Shown one piece after another: positions 17,316-25,284 of a DNA stretch of 39,459 nt (position 1 is its first letter; every line of letters starts with the position of its first letter). Position numbers and translations under genes: made by a program. A model generated the notes under the pieces. It saw nothing but the letters and a program-made list of their open reading frames with translations, had not been told where the DNA came from and made no database searches. This stretch comes from Polynucleobacter meluiroseus (GTDB lineage: Bacteria > Pseudomonadota > Gammaproteobacteria > Burkholderiales > Burkholderiaceae): contig CAMEXM010000010.1 of assembly GCA_945947155.1 (NCBI GenBank), forward strand, positions 1 through 39,459. Reading direction: 5' to 3'.

Positions 17316-18461
17316 TTAGCCCGCTTTTGATCGTTTACTCTGCAGCATTTCAATATTCATCTCTGCTGTTAAGTTCGATGAGTAGAATCGCTCAATCATT
17401 TCGACTGAGGTTCTGGCATTTCTGGCCAAAGTAAGTAAATCGATGCCATTGCCGTAGAGTAGTCTGAAGGTAATGGCGGTATGCCTTAGGCTGTAAAGTG
17501 TCCTAAATTGGCCGTATTGCCCCGTTCGTAGTTGGGCTCGCTCCAACACTTTTTTGAAGTGCGTCGTTATCAGCTGAATGGCGCCATTGCGATCGCTCAC
17601 CTCCGGTAAAAACAGATAGTCTTCGGGGGCACCATAGCCCCTGGATTGTTGATACGCTTGGATCGTTTTATAGACTGCATTGGCAGCGCGCATAGTGACC
17701 ACTTGCCCAGTGTGCCGCTTGGTTTCTGGGAGATTAAGCCTTAAATAGGTGCTTGGCCCAGTGATAATCTCAATATGCTTATGCTGAATGAGTTTGATAT
17801 CCACCGGCCGGATGAATGCATTGACCATAAAACGAATAAGCCATTGCATTTCCATGGGCACGGCTTCCTGCTTCTTAAATGCGCCCGATGCGGTTACACG
17901 ATGGTTTGATGCAGCAGTTTCCCAGACAAGGCTCAGTTCTTTGGCACTCCTGACCAGTACCCGATATTCCGGAAGGCTAAAGCTCCCCCTAGGAATGCTT
18001 TTGGTCTTTAGTTTGGGAAAGCCAGGGACCTTATAAATGGCCCCATCTTCTAGCGCGATTAGCAAAATTCGTTTTAGAAGGCCCAAGTATTGCTTTATGG
18101 TGATTGACTTAATGCTCTGCTCTTGCAAATCGAGTACAAATTCAGAAATCTGTTTAATTTGAATAGTGCTAATGTGGCAACCAGAAAAATAGGGAACCAA
18201 TTGGGCCCTTAGGCGACTAATAAACATACCCAAGGTTTGCTTAGTGATGTCGCCCTGTATGAATTTTTGCTGTTCTATGGCTAGGGCCTTATCTGCAAAA
18301 TACTGAAATGAATGCTGTTCTAAGCCGGTAATCGTCTTAAATTGCTCATCACGAAATAAGACTGGGGGGATCGTTAGCTGCTTGAGAACACTATGATCCA
18401 TGAGGCAAGCATCGTTGGCCGCCTCAAAGGAATTCAAGGAATTGTGTTCATAAATAATCAT
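17316..18461 (-). CDS. Tyrosine recombinase / site-specific integrase
   Basis: A 381-residue tyrosine-recombinase-type protein. The N-terminal half is an alpha-helical core-binding domain (residues 50-150). The catalytic domain shows Arg218 (FIRPVDIK), Lys248 (PETKRH), Arg326 (YSLRHTAI) and the nucleophile Tyr360 (MIERFYSSNL). The two box II histidines are replaced: the H of HxxR is Tyr323, and the usual LGH region reads LARNART. Similar substitutions occur in a large bacterial integrase family, so it may be active. No tRNA, excisionase or phage gene is next to it. It lies between two porin genes whose 5' ends form a 95-bp inverted repeat. The 175 bp upstream is very AT-rich. Confidence 0.88.
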   Translation of the reverse strand: MIIYEHNSLNSFEAANDACLMDHSVLKQLTIPPVLFRDEQFKTITGLEQHSFQYFADKALAIEQQKFIQGDITKQTLGMFISRLRAQLVPYFSGCHISTIQIKQISEFVLDLQEQSIKSITIKQYLGLLKRILLIALEDGAIYKVPGFPKLKTKSIPRGSFSLPEYRVLVRSAKELSLVWETAASNHRVTASGAFKKQEAVPMEMQWLIRFMVNAFIRPVDIKLIQHKHIEIITGPSTYLRLNLPETKRHTGQVVTMRAANAVYKTIQAYQQSRGYGAPEDYLFLPEVSDRNGAIQLITTHFKKVLERAQLRTGQYGQFRTLYSLRHTAITFRLLYGNGIDLLTLARNARTSVEMIERFYSSNLTAEMNIEMLQSKRSKAG

Positions 18462-18570
18462 TTTTAATATTAATTTTGCTTAGTACATTACAGCACCCTA
18501 ATTTATGAAATAACATGGGTATTTTTATTAATTATCAAAAACACTTATAAATCTGAAACTAAAAAAATTT

Positions 18571-18599
18571 TCATAAAAAACCACCCCGAAGGGTGGTTT
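18571..18599 (-). terminator. Rho-independent terminator of porin 2
   Basis: On the minus strand, AAACCACCC and GGGTGGTTT form a nine-pair stem closed by a TTCG tetraloop, followed by a T-run (18580-18575). A second GCTAGC/GCTAGC hairpin followed by TTTTC lies between it and the porin stop codon (about 18613-18631), so termination here should be strong. Confidence 0.93.
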
Positions 18600-18637
18600 A
18601 AGAACTTCTAAGAAAAGCTAGCTACGCTAGCGTTAAA

Positions 18638-19852
18638 TTAGAATGTGTGACGTACGCCAGCAGCATAGTTGTTGGTATTCAACGCTGAGTTTGCTGAAGT
18701 CGCTGTTGTACCAACTTGACCATAAATTGCGTACAGATTTGTACGCTTGCTCAGCCAATAATTTGCGCCTAACTGGTAGCCGAAAATATTTGCTGTTGGT
18801 GCGCTAGCACCGTAAATGGAGTAACGACCATTACCTACAGAAGCCCAACCCTCAACTTTTGGTGTAATGTAGCTACGTACACCAATCTCTTGGGCGCTAC
18901 GTTTTCCGTAGACGTTGGAAGTTTGCTGTGAAGTAATTTTACGGTTAACGTAGTTTGCGTACGCAGTCAGGATGCCGAAATCATACATCGCTGCGGCAAA
19001 CATTTGATTGTCTTTTACGTTCGTGCCCGCCTGAGCGAATCCATCACCACCAACTGGTGTAGGTGTTCCTACAGCGTAACCTGTACCAGCATTAACCTGT
19101 GCTTGGGTTGCTGTGTATGGGTTATCAGCATTGAGTGCAGTGTAAGCAGCAGCAACACGTAACTTTGGAACGCCAGTGTAATCCAGGCTTAAGCCCCAAC
19201 CATTTTGGTTATTTTCGCCGCCGGTGTATCCAACGGTAGGTGCAGTTGCTGTGGTTTGTGTTGTATTAACGTTGTTCATGACGTACATTGCTTTAGCTTG
19301 GAAACCGGCCATGCGCTCAGAATCCAACTGAATCGTACGTTGTGTACGGTTTGTGAAAGCAACACCGCTAGACCCGTTAACGTTGTCATTGGTAAGTGGA
19401 GCATTAACTGCTGTAGCGTTAACTACTGAGCCAGCAATGTTGTTCAACTGACCAGTAGTCATTGGAGCAGCCAATTGCCAAATCAACGAATTCTGCGTAC
19501 CAATACGAACTGCGCCCATGCCTTTTTGTGTCAAACCAGCCCAGCCTTGACGAATTCCAGGAGCCCAAACTGCAGCTGATGTATTTAAACTAGATTCAAA
19601 AACAAAGTTGGCTGTCATGCCGCCGCCCAAATCTTCAGTGCCACGGAAACCGATGCGGTTTGTAGACTCTGAACCTTGGGATTGAAATGAGCTCGATGTA
19701 CCCTTGATTGCGGTTGCATTTGGTGCTGCAGCGCGCTGATTTGCGCCTACATAACCAACGTCCAAAACACCATATACAGTTACTGAGGACTGTGCTTGAG
19801 CAGCGCCAGCAAATGCTGTTACCGCTGCGAGTGCGAATAGCGATTTTTTCAT
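18638..19852 (-). CDS. Outer-membrane porin 2 (Burkholderiales trimeric porin family)
   Basis: A 404-residue porin of the same family as porin 1. The signal peptide (residues 1-20, ending AQA) is encoded by the same bases as in porin 1. The mature start is QSSVTVYGVLDVGYVGAN, followed by STNRIGFRGTEDLGGGMTANFVFESS, and the C-terminus is NNYAAGVRHTF with the terminal Phe. Loop regions (for example around VGGDGFAQAGTN) differ greatly from porin 1, so the two proteins probably differ in pore properties or surface epitopes. It is oriented towards the integrase gene, and porin 1 mirrors it from the other side. Confidence 0.94.
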   Translation of the reverse strand: MKKSLFALAAVTAFAGAAQAQSSVTVYGVLDVGYVGANQRAAAPNATAIKGTSSSFQSQGSESTNRIGFRGTEDLGGGMTANFVFESSLNTSAAVWAPGIRQGWAGLTQKGMGAVRIGTQNSLIWQLAAPMTTGQLNNIAGSVVNATAVNAPLTNDNVNGSSGVAFTNRTQRTIQLDSERMAGFQAKAMYVMNNVNTTQTTATAPTVGYTGGENNQNGWGLSLDYTGVPKLRVAAAYTALNADNPYTATQAQVNAGTGYAVGTPTPVGGDGFAQAGTNVKDNQMFAAAMYDFGILTAYANYVNRKITSQQTSNVYGKRSAQEIGVRSYITPKVEGWASVGNGRYSIYGASAPTANIFGYQLGANYWLSKRTNLYAIYGQVGTTATSANSALNTNNYAAGVRHTF

Positions 19853-19870
19853 TCTTTAAATCTCCATAAA
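19776..19870 (-). repeat. 95-bp perfect inverted repeat, right copy (5' end of porin 2)
   Basis: Reverse complement of 15954-16048 without a mismatch. It covers the ribosome-binding site, start codon and signal-peptide codons of porin 2. The two copies lie 3.7 kb apart and enclose both porin bodies and the integrase gene. Confidence 0.95.
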
Positions 19871-20109
19871 CTAAAGAATGAGAAATGCGCTATCTAGTGC
19901 CCCAGCCAATGCTTTATCCTGGTCCAGGCAAGCCTCTGAGGAAGCGATCGAGGATAGGGGTATGGCTATAACCACAAGATTGCACCGGTAATAGTAGAAA
20001 GGCAGAGGCAAGCGAGCTTTAAGCTACGATAGAAGGCATTTTCATGGAAATGTCATAAAAGTCAGCGAATATGAATCCTTAGAAATTCTTGATTAAATGA
20101 GCCAACACC

Positions 20110-20475
20110 ATGGCAAAACTGCCAGCACAATGCGAGACTTACCTTAAATTTGTGCGCAACACCGCCAAGTTAAAAGAAGCATCCAAGCTACCGCCGCTGG
20201 ATGAGGTTGAGCAGAGCTTACTTAATACCATTGCTTCTCATGTTGTCGAGGGCAAACCTTCTTTATTGGTAGGGGATATTATTTATTCAAAGCAAATAGG
20301 TTCACCCGCGACCCTGCAACGCCGATTATCTAAACTGGCGGAAGCGGATTTCATTCGTTACGGCAACGATTCCGATGGTCGAAAAAAATACCTCGAGCTC
20401 ACACCCAAAGCGATTGATTACATCGCTAAATTGGGAGAGTGCATAACGGCTGCAGCGAGCAAAATGCCGGCTTAA
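20110..20475 (+). CDS. Small winged-helix regulator, MarR-like
   Basis: A 121-residue protein with a winged-helix pattern. LDEVEQSLLNTIASHVVEGKPSLLVGDIIYS forms the first helices, and QIGSPATLQRRLSKLAEADFIRYGNDSDGRKKYLELTPKAIDYI gives the recognition helix and wing; the DGRKKYLELT stretch is the MarR-type wing. It is shorter than classical MarR proteins (about 140 residues) and lacks most of the C-terminal dimerisation helix. It is divergent from porin 2 across 257 bp, so control of that porin is plausible but only inferred from position. The ATG at 20110 has no clear ribosome-binding site. Confidence 0.75.
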   Translation: MAKLPAQCETYLKFVRNTAKLKEASKLPPLDEVEQSLLNTIASHVVEGKPSLLVGDIIYSKQIGSPATLQRRLSKLAEADFIRYGNDSDGRKKYLELTPKAIDYIAKLGECITAAASKMPA

Positions 20476-20513
20476 GTGTGGTTTAGATCTGACAGTCTTG
20501 CGTTACTGATTTT

Positions 20514-20635
20514 TTAGCTCTTTTCCTGCGATTTAGGCCGTTTTCCCACCTGTGCCTTCAGAGGCATTGGCTTGCCTGCGCAATGTCCTTTGAAAGGGCG
20601 GCCACATTGTTTACCACTCGACCTTTTTGGATTTC
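20514..20635 (-). pseudogene. Decayed 3' fragment of a degP/htrA-like gene
   Basis: Bases 20530-20570 match the 3' end of the intact degP gene (24078-24118) at 38 of 41 positions. After a 43-base deletion, 20571-20623 match 24162-24214 at roughly 78 percent. On the minus strand the last codons still read MPLKAQVGKRPKSQEKS then stop, against MALKVQVGKRPKSKSAAR in the intact protein, and VVNNVAALSKDIAQAS corresponds to AVNDVVTLLNGIAQTS. The deletion shifts the frame and the rest of the gene is missing, so it is a relic. Homology fades beyond about 20635. Confidence 0.85.
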
Positions 20636-20819
20636 CTCAATCAGGGCTAGAGCCGCCGCTAACTAACAGTTCAATGGCAATTTGGACTTAATCCACGGGT
20701 TAATACTAATTTTGATGGATTGATTGAAAATGGGCCTTAAGCACAATTTTTTGTAATGTTAGTCTTAGTTAATTATTAAGAGCCATTCTGTATATAAACA
20801 CCCAATAAGGAGTTTGAGT
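20636..20819 (+). promoter_or_regulatory. Non-coding leader region before gltI
   Basis: Together with the degP relic this fills the 344 bp between the MarR-like gene and gltI. Nothing coding is recognised. The promoter of the glt genes should lie here; the AT-rich part around 20760-20800 (TATATAAA at 20791-20798) is the likeliest place, but no convincing -35/-10 pair can be named. A clear AAGGAG ribosome-binding site at 20807-20812 fixes the gltI start at 20820. Confidence 0.4.
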
Positions 20820-21743
20820 ATGAAAGCATCGTCATTTGTAGTTTCTGGAATTAGGGCTGCGTTAGTGGCCTCAGCGCTGGTTTGCGCGCAAGGCGCAATT
20901 GCATCTAGCGCTACTTTAGATAAGATCAAATCCACTGGCGCGGTAACCATGGGTGTGCGCGAATCATCCATTCCAATGTCGTACACCACTGGCGATAGTC
21001 GCTTTGATGGGTTCCACGTTGAAGTATGCCGCATGATTCTCAATGACATTAAAGCTAAATTAGGTCTGAGTACATTGCGTATTAATTACCAACCCGTAAC
21101 TGGACAGAATCGCATACCCCTGGTTCAAAATGGAACAGTCGATATTGAGTGCGGTACAACAACCAACAACACTGCACGGCAACGCGATGTGAGCTTTGCC
21201 AATACCCTGTACGTAGAAGAAGTGCGTATTGCTGTTAAGGCTAATTCAGGTATTAACTCGATTTCTCAGTTGGCTGGTAAAAAAGTAGCCACTACCACGG
21301 GTACTACATCGGTTCAGATTCTGCGTAAGCATGAAAAAGCAACCGGCGTAAACTTTGATGAAGTGTTTGGTAAAGACCATTCTGATAGTTTCTTGCTATT
21401 GGAGTCCGGTCGTGCCGATGCATTTGTGATGGACGGATCGATCTTGGCAGGCAATATTGCCAATTCAAGAAATCCAAAGGATTTTAAGATTGTGGGTGAG
21501 GTACTGAGTGTAGAACCCATTGCCATTATGATTCGTAAAGACGATCCTCAATTTAAGGCGGACGTTAACGCAGCCATCGCAAAGATAGTCGCAAATGGCA
21601 CTATGCCACGCCTGTGGGATAAATGGTTCTTAAAGCCCATTCCACCAAAAAATAGCGTAGTTGGTCTCGAGTTGTCTGCCGCAACAAAAAATGCGTGGGC
21701 TAATTTAAATGACAAGCCTGCGGAAGATTATCAAAAGAAGTAA
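20820..21743 (+). CDS. gltI: Glutamate/aspartate-type ABC transporter, periplasmic binding protein
   Basis: A 307-residue family 3 solute-binding protein. Residues 1 to about 30 form the signal peptide (ending in AIAS or just before). The mature part begins TLDKIKSTGAVTMGVRESSIPMSY, typical of GltI, with FDGFHVEVCRMI, IECGTTTNNTARQRDVSFANT and the KDHSDSFLLLESGRADAFVMD segment. It delivers acidic amino acids to the GltJK permease in the inner membrane. Substrate is assigned by similarity to GltI and could be a related amino acid. It is the first gene of gltIJKL and is followed by a terminator-like hairpin at the gltJ start. Confidence 0.9.
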   Translation: MKASSFVVSGIRAALVASALVCAQGAIASSATLDKIKSTGAVTMGVRESSIPMSYTTGDSRFDGFHVEVCRMILNDIKAKLGLSTLRINYQPVTGQNRIPLVQNGTVDIECGTTTNNTARQRDVSFANTLYVEEVRIAVKANSGINSISQLAGKKVATTTGTTSVQILRKHEKATGVNFDEVFGKDHSDSFLLLESGRADAFVMDGSILAGNIANSRNPKDFKIVGEVLSVEPIAIMIRKDDPQFKADVNAAIAKIVANGTMPRLWDKWFLKPIPPKNSVVGLELSAATKNAWANLNDKPAEDYQKK

Positions 21744-21785
21744 TTTTGAATCTTTTTAGTTGTATGCCATGCTTCATTGCACGTG

Positions 21786-21823
21786 AACGCCAAAAACCAT
21801 GAATATGGATTTTGGCGTTTTTT
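21786..21823 (+). terminator. Terminator-like hairpin overlapping the gltJ start codon
   Basis: AACGCCAAAAACCAT (21786-21800) pairs with ATGGATTTTGGCGTT (21805-21819) at 14 of 15 positions around a GAAT loop. The 3' arm runs into six T residues (21818-21823). The shape is that of an intrinsic terminator, but the gltJ start codons at 21799 and 21805 lie in the loop and top of the stem. It could attenuate gltJKL relative to gltI and also mask gltJ translation. Confidence 0.8.
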
Positions 21824-22590
21824 GTAAGAGTACGCTCGATGGAGAGCCAGTTCAGCACTGCATCTCGTCGATATTTGGCATTGCGCAAAATGCTGACCCC
21901 AGTTACTTAGATTGGTTAATGCAAGCATGGCTTTGGACCATTGCGGTTGCTGGCCTAAGCCTAGCCATTGCTTTAGTGATTGGCGCAGTGATGGGTACGC
22001 TGCGCACGCTGCCCAATAACACCCTTGGCAGTCGCCTACTCGTGCGTGCTGCTACCGCATGGGTGGAACTATTTCGGAACATACCAATCTTGGTTCAGGT
22101 TTTTGTTTGGTATCACGTTATCCCCTCCTTTGTATTGCCCTTAAAAGAATTTCCATCCTATCTCTTGGTGAGTATCGCCTTGGGCTTCTTTACATCAGCG
22201 CGTATTGCAGAGCAGGTACGCGCTGGTATTCAGTCGCTGCCGAGCGGCCAGATGGCAGCAGCAACGGCACTGGGAATGAGTCGCGTGCAAAGTTATCGCT
22301 ATGTGATTTTGCCCATGGCGCTACGTATTGTGATCCCGCCCTTGACTTCGGAAAGCATGAATGTGGTGAAGAACTCATCCGTGGCTTTTGCGGTATCGGT
22401 ACCCGAACTCACCTTGTTTGCTATGCAGGCGCAAGAAGAAACATCCCGTGGTATTGAAATCTATTTAGCAGTGACCTTGCTCTATGCTTTTTCTGCGTTT
22501 GCAGTCAATCGCCTCATGACCTGGATTGAGCGACGGACCCGCATACCGGGTTTTGTCGGCACATCCAATGACCCCAGCTTGGCCCACTAA
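21799..22590 (+). CDS. gltJ: Glutamate/aspartate-type ABC transporter, permease GltJ
   Basis: A 263-residue inner-membrane permease of the HisMQ family. The N-terminal MNMDFGVFCKST resembles the first residues of GltJ, so ATG 21799 or 21805 is the real start even though both sit in a hairpin and have no ribosome-binding site in front. Membrane helices include residues 45-68 and 115-135. The EAA-like loop reads EQVRAGIQSLPSGQMAAATALGMSRVQSYRYVILPMALRIVIPPLTSE, which contacts the ATPase. Compared with E. coli GltJ, it has a short Cys-containing insertion (EPVQHCISSIFGIAQNA) before the first helix. Confidence 0.91.
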   Translation: MNMDFGVFCKSTLDGEPVQHCISSIFGIAQNADPSYLDWLMQAWLWTIAVAGLSLAIALVIGAVMGTLRTLPNNTLGSRLLVRAATAWVELFRNIPILVQVFVWYHVIPSFVLPLKEFPSYLLVSIALGFFTSARIAEQVRAGIQSLPSGQMAAATALGMSRVQSYRYVILPMALRIVIPPLTSESMNVVKNSSVAFAVSVPELTLFAMQAQEETSRGIEIYLAVTLLYAFSAFAVNRLMTWIERRTRIPGFVGTSNDPSLAH

Positions 22591-22614
22591 ACCGATGATC
22601 TTCTTTTTTCTCCC

Positions 22615-23283
22615 ATGCTAAGCCTAGACTTCAGTTTTTACAATTGGGCGCTCTTTACGGATTACCTCCAAAAGGGTTTGCTATTTAGCGTGCAATTGAC
22701 GGTGATTGCTACGGTGGGCGGAATCATCTTTGGCACTTTTTTAGCCTTGATGCGTTTATCCGGTAACCCGGTTCTATCCTACTGCGCTAGTTTTTATGTC
22801 AACACCATGCGTTCCATTCCATTGGTTATGGTGATTTTGTGGTTTTTCCTTTTAATACCGCTTTTGATTGGCAAACCCATTGGTGCCAATCTGTCCGCCA
22901 TCATTACCTTCATCGCATTTGAGGCCGCCTACTTTGCCGAAATTATGCGCGCCGGAATTCAATCGGTACCGAGAGGCCAAACGTATGCTGCTCAAGCCTT
23001 GGGCATGAACTACGGCCAAAATATGCGTTTGATTGTTTTACCGCAAGCCTTCCGGAACATGATTCCGGTTTTAATGACGCAAACCATTATTTTGTTTCAA
23101 GATACATCCTTGGTGTATGCGATTGGTGCGTATGATTTACTCAAGGGCTTTGAAATCGCTGGCAAAAATTATGGGCGCCCAATGGAAACCTATATTTTGG
23201 CTGCGGTGACGTATTTCATCATTTGTTTTTCGTTATCGAAGTTGGTGCGTAAAATTCAAACTAAAGTAGCCATCATTCGTTAA
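22615..23283 (+). CDS. gltK: Glutamate/aspartate-type ABC transporter, permease GltK
   Basis: A 222-residue HisMQ-family permease with about five membrane helices. The N-terminus [28 protein letters not shown] is typical of GltK. The coupling loop is [50 protein letters not shown]. It forms the transmembrane heterodimer with GltJ. It starts 24 bp after gltJ and is followed after 31 bp by the ATPase gene. Confidence 0.93.
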   Translation: MLSLDFSFYNWALFTDYLQKGLLFSVQLTVIATVGGIIFGTFLALMRLSGNPVLSYCASFYVNTMRSIPLVMVILWFFLLIPLLIGKPIGANLSAIITFIAFEAAYFAEIMRAGIQSVPRGQTYAAQALGMNYGQNMRLIVLPQAFRNMIPVLMTQTIILFQDTSLVYAIGAYDLLKGFEIAGKNYGRPMETYILAAVTYFIICFSLSKLVRKIQTKVAIIR

Positions 23284-23314
23284 TGGCATATCAATCTATT
23301 CAATCAAGCACAGC

Positions 23315-24049
23315 ATGATAGAACTTAAGAGCGTTTCAAAATGGTACGGTGACTTTCAGGTACTGACCGAATGCAGCACCTCGATAAAACAGGGGGAGGT
23401 GGTGGTTATCTGCGGCCCCTCAGGCTCGGGTAAGTCAACCCTAATCAAAGCCATGAATGCCCTAGAGCCTTTTCAGTCGGGCGAGATTATTGTCGATGGC
23501 GTAAGCCTTAGTGACCCCAAAACCAATTTGGTTCAGTTGCGGGCTAGAGTAGGTATGGTGTTTCAGCACTTCGAACTATTTCCCCACTTAAGCGTGACTG
23601 AGAACTTAACCCTCGCCCAGATCAAAGTATTGGGGCGTACACCAGACCATGCCTTACAGCACGGGCTGAAGTATTTAGAGCGGGTTGGTTTGATGGCGCA
23701 AAAGGATAAATTTCCAGGGCAGCTATCTGGAGGCCAACAGCAACGCGTGGCGATTGCACGCGCATTGACGATGGACCCGATCGTCATGCTATTCGATGAG
23801 CCCACATCTGCGCTCGATCCTGAAATGGTAGGCGAAGTCTTGGATGTCATGGTTAAGCTAGCCAACGAAGGCATGACCATGTGCTGCGTCAGTCACGAGA
23901 TGGGCTTTGCTCGTAAAGTAAGCGACCGCGTCATCTTTATGGATCAAGGCCGTATTGTGGAGGACTGCAGCAAAGACGATTTCTTTAGTAAGCCCGAAGA
24001 GCGCTCCGCCAGAGCGAAGGATTTCTTATCCAAAATATTGGCGCATTAA
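23315..24049 (+). CDS. gltL: Glutamate/aspartate-type ABC transporter, ATPase GltL
   Basis: A 244-residue ABC ATPase of the polar amino acid uptake family. Walker A is GPSGSGKST at residues 34-42, the Q-loop is [13 protein letters not shown], the signature is [15 protein letters not shown], Walker B is [14 protein letters not shown], and the H-loop is [17 protein letters not shown]. It powers GltIJK import. The stop codon is only 9 bp from the convergent degP stop, so there is no room for a separate terminator. Confidence 0.94.
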   Translation: MIELKSVSKWYGDFQVLTECSTSIKQGEVVVICGPSGSGKSTLIKAMNALEPFQSGEIIVDGVSLSDPKTNLVQLRARVGMVFQHFELFPHLSVTENLTLAQIKVLGRTPDHALQHGLKYLERVGLMAQKDKFPGQLSGGQQQRVAIARALTMDPIVMLFDEPTSALDPEMVGEVLDVMVKLANEGMTMCCVSHEMGFARKVSDRVIFMDQGRIVEDCSKDDFFSKPEERSARAKDFLSKILAH

Positions 24050-24058
24050 GCCAAATAT

Positions 24059-25231
24059 CTACCGAGCAGCTGATTTTGATTTAGGCCGTTTTCCCACCTG
24101 CACCTTCAGAGCCATTGGTTTACCTTTGCGCACTAGATTTATCCTGGCCTCATCGCCCGGGCTTGTCTGCGCAATACCGTTTAAAAGGGTGACCACATCA
24201 TTTACTGCTTGACCATTGACTTGGGTAAGTACATCACCTGGCTTCATACCCGCTTTATCGGCAGGCCCACCTTCCAGCACTCCGGAGATAAGTACGCCTG
24301 TGGTGTCTTTGGGAAGATTGAGCGATTCAGCGAGTTCCTTGGAGAGGTTTTGGGGCTCGACGCCAATCCAGCCCCGCGTTACCGAGCCATTGGTCCAAAT
24401 CGATTCCATTACTTGTTTGACGGTGTTGACGGGGATAGCAAAGCCGATGCCCATATTGCCGCCGCTACGCGAATAGATGGCGGTATTGATGCCGATTAAG
24501 TTGCCTTTAGTGTCAACTAAGGCGCCGCCAGAGTTGCCCGGATTAATCGCGGCATCGGTCTGAATGAAGTTCTCAAAGGTATTGATGCCGAGTTGATTGC
24601 GGCCGAGGGCAGAAACAATGCCCGACGTCACCGTTTGCCCCACACCAAAGGGGTTGCCAATGGCCAGAACCACATCGCCCACCTGCACCGATTCCATTTT
24701 CCCCAAAGTAATGGGGTTTGGTAGGTCAATCGCATCGATCTTGAGAACGGCAATATCCGTTTCGGGGTCGCTGCCGATCAGTTTGGCGGTGCGCTTGCGG
24801 CCGTCTGCAAAAGCCACCTCAATCTCGTCTGCGCCCTCAATCACGTGGTGATTGGTCAAAATAATGCCTTGAGGGCTTACGATGACCCCAGACCCAAGAC
24901 TCGAGCTAGGCTCCTCATTGGGGGCTTGGTCACCAAAAAAGAACTGAAACCAGGGCTCATTCTGGTGGGGAGCTCCTTTCTTGCTAGGCTTTTTCTTATT
25001 CGCCTTGCTAGTAAAAATATTGACTACCGCTGGGCTAGATACCTTCGCCGCCTCGGCTAAAGAGCCTGGATTCTGGTTAATGCTTTCTGGGGCCTCCCGC
25101 AGGGTCACTTGACCCACCAAGGAGCTCACCTGAGGGCTTGAAATCCAACCTGGCTGGAGTGTAGTTGCCACGAACCACGCAGCCAGCAGGATGGTAATGG
25201 CTTGGCAAAAGAGGAGCCACAGGCGATTCAT
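24059..25231 (-). CDS. HtrA/Deg-family serine protease, membrane-anchored, one PDZ domain
   Basis: A 390-residue S1C protease acting in periplasmic protein quality control. An uncleaved N-terminal anchor is likely (residues 4-23, hydrophobic). The trypsin-like domain carries His129 (TNHHV), Asp159 (ETDIAV) and Ser234 (NPGNSGGA). A single PDZ domain follows (about residues 285-375; TTGVLISGVLEGGPADKAGMKPGDVL). One PDZ plus an anchor is the DegS-like layout rather than the two-PDZ DegP layout. A Lys-rich linker (residues 75-86) precedes the protease domain. A relic of a related 3' end lies 3.5 kb away, beyond gltIJKL. Confidence 0.93.
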   Translation of the reverse strand: MNRLWLLFCQAITILLAAWFVATTLQPGWISSPQVSSLVGQVTLREAPESINQNPGSLAEAAKVSSPAVVNIFTSKANKKKPSKKGAPHQNEPWFQFFFGDQAPNEEPSSSLGSGVIVSPQGIILTNHHVIEGADEIEVAFADGRKRTAKLIGSDPETDIAVLKIDAIDLPNPITLGKMESVQVGDVVLAIGNPFGVGQTVTSGIVSALGRNQLGINTFENFIQTDAAINPGNSGGALVDTKGNLIGINTAIYSRSGGNMGIGFAIPVNTVKQVMESIWTNGSVTRGWIGVEPQNLSKELAESLNLPKDTTGVLISGVLEGGPADKAGMKPGDVLTQVNGQAVNDVVTLLNGIAQTSPGDEARINLVRKGKPMALKVQVGKRPKSKSAAR

Positions 25232-25284
25232 TATATTAGTTAAGTAATTGATTTATATAATTAATTTAGATAATTTCATTGAGA

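Noticed and set aside
15954..19870. The porin inverted repeats as ends of an insertion sequence or composite transposon
   Set aside because: The repeats are coding (ribosome-binding site and signal peptide) and belong to two complete genes. No transposase and no target-site duplication are seen.
20110..20475. The small winged-helix gene as a toxin-antitoxin component
   Set aside because: There is no partner gene within 300 bp; the fold is a MarR-like wing and the downstream DNA is a degP relic.
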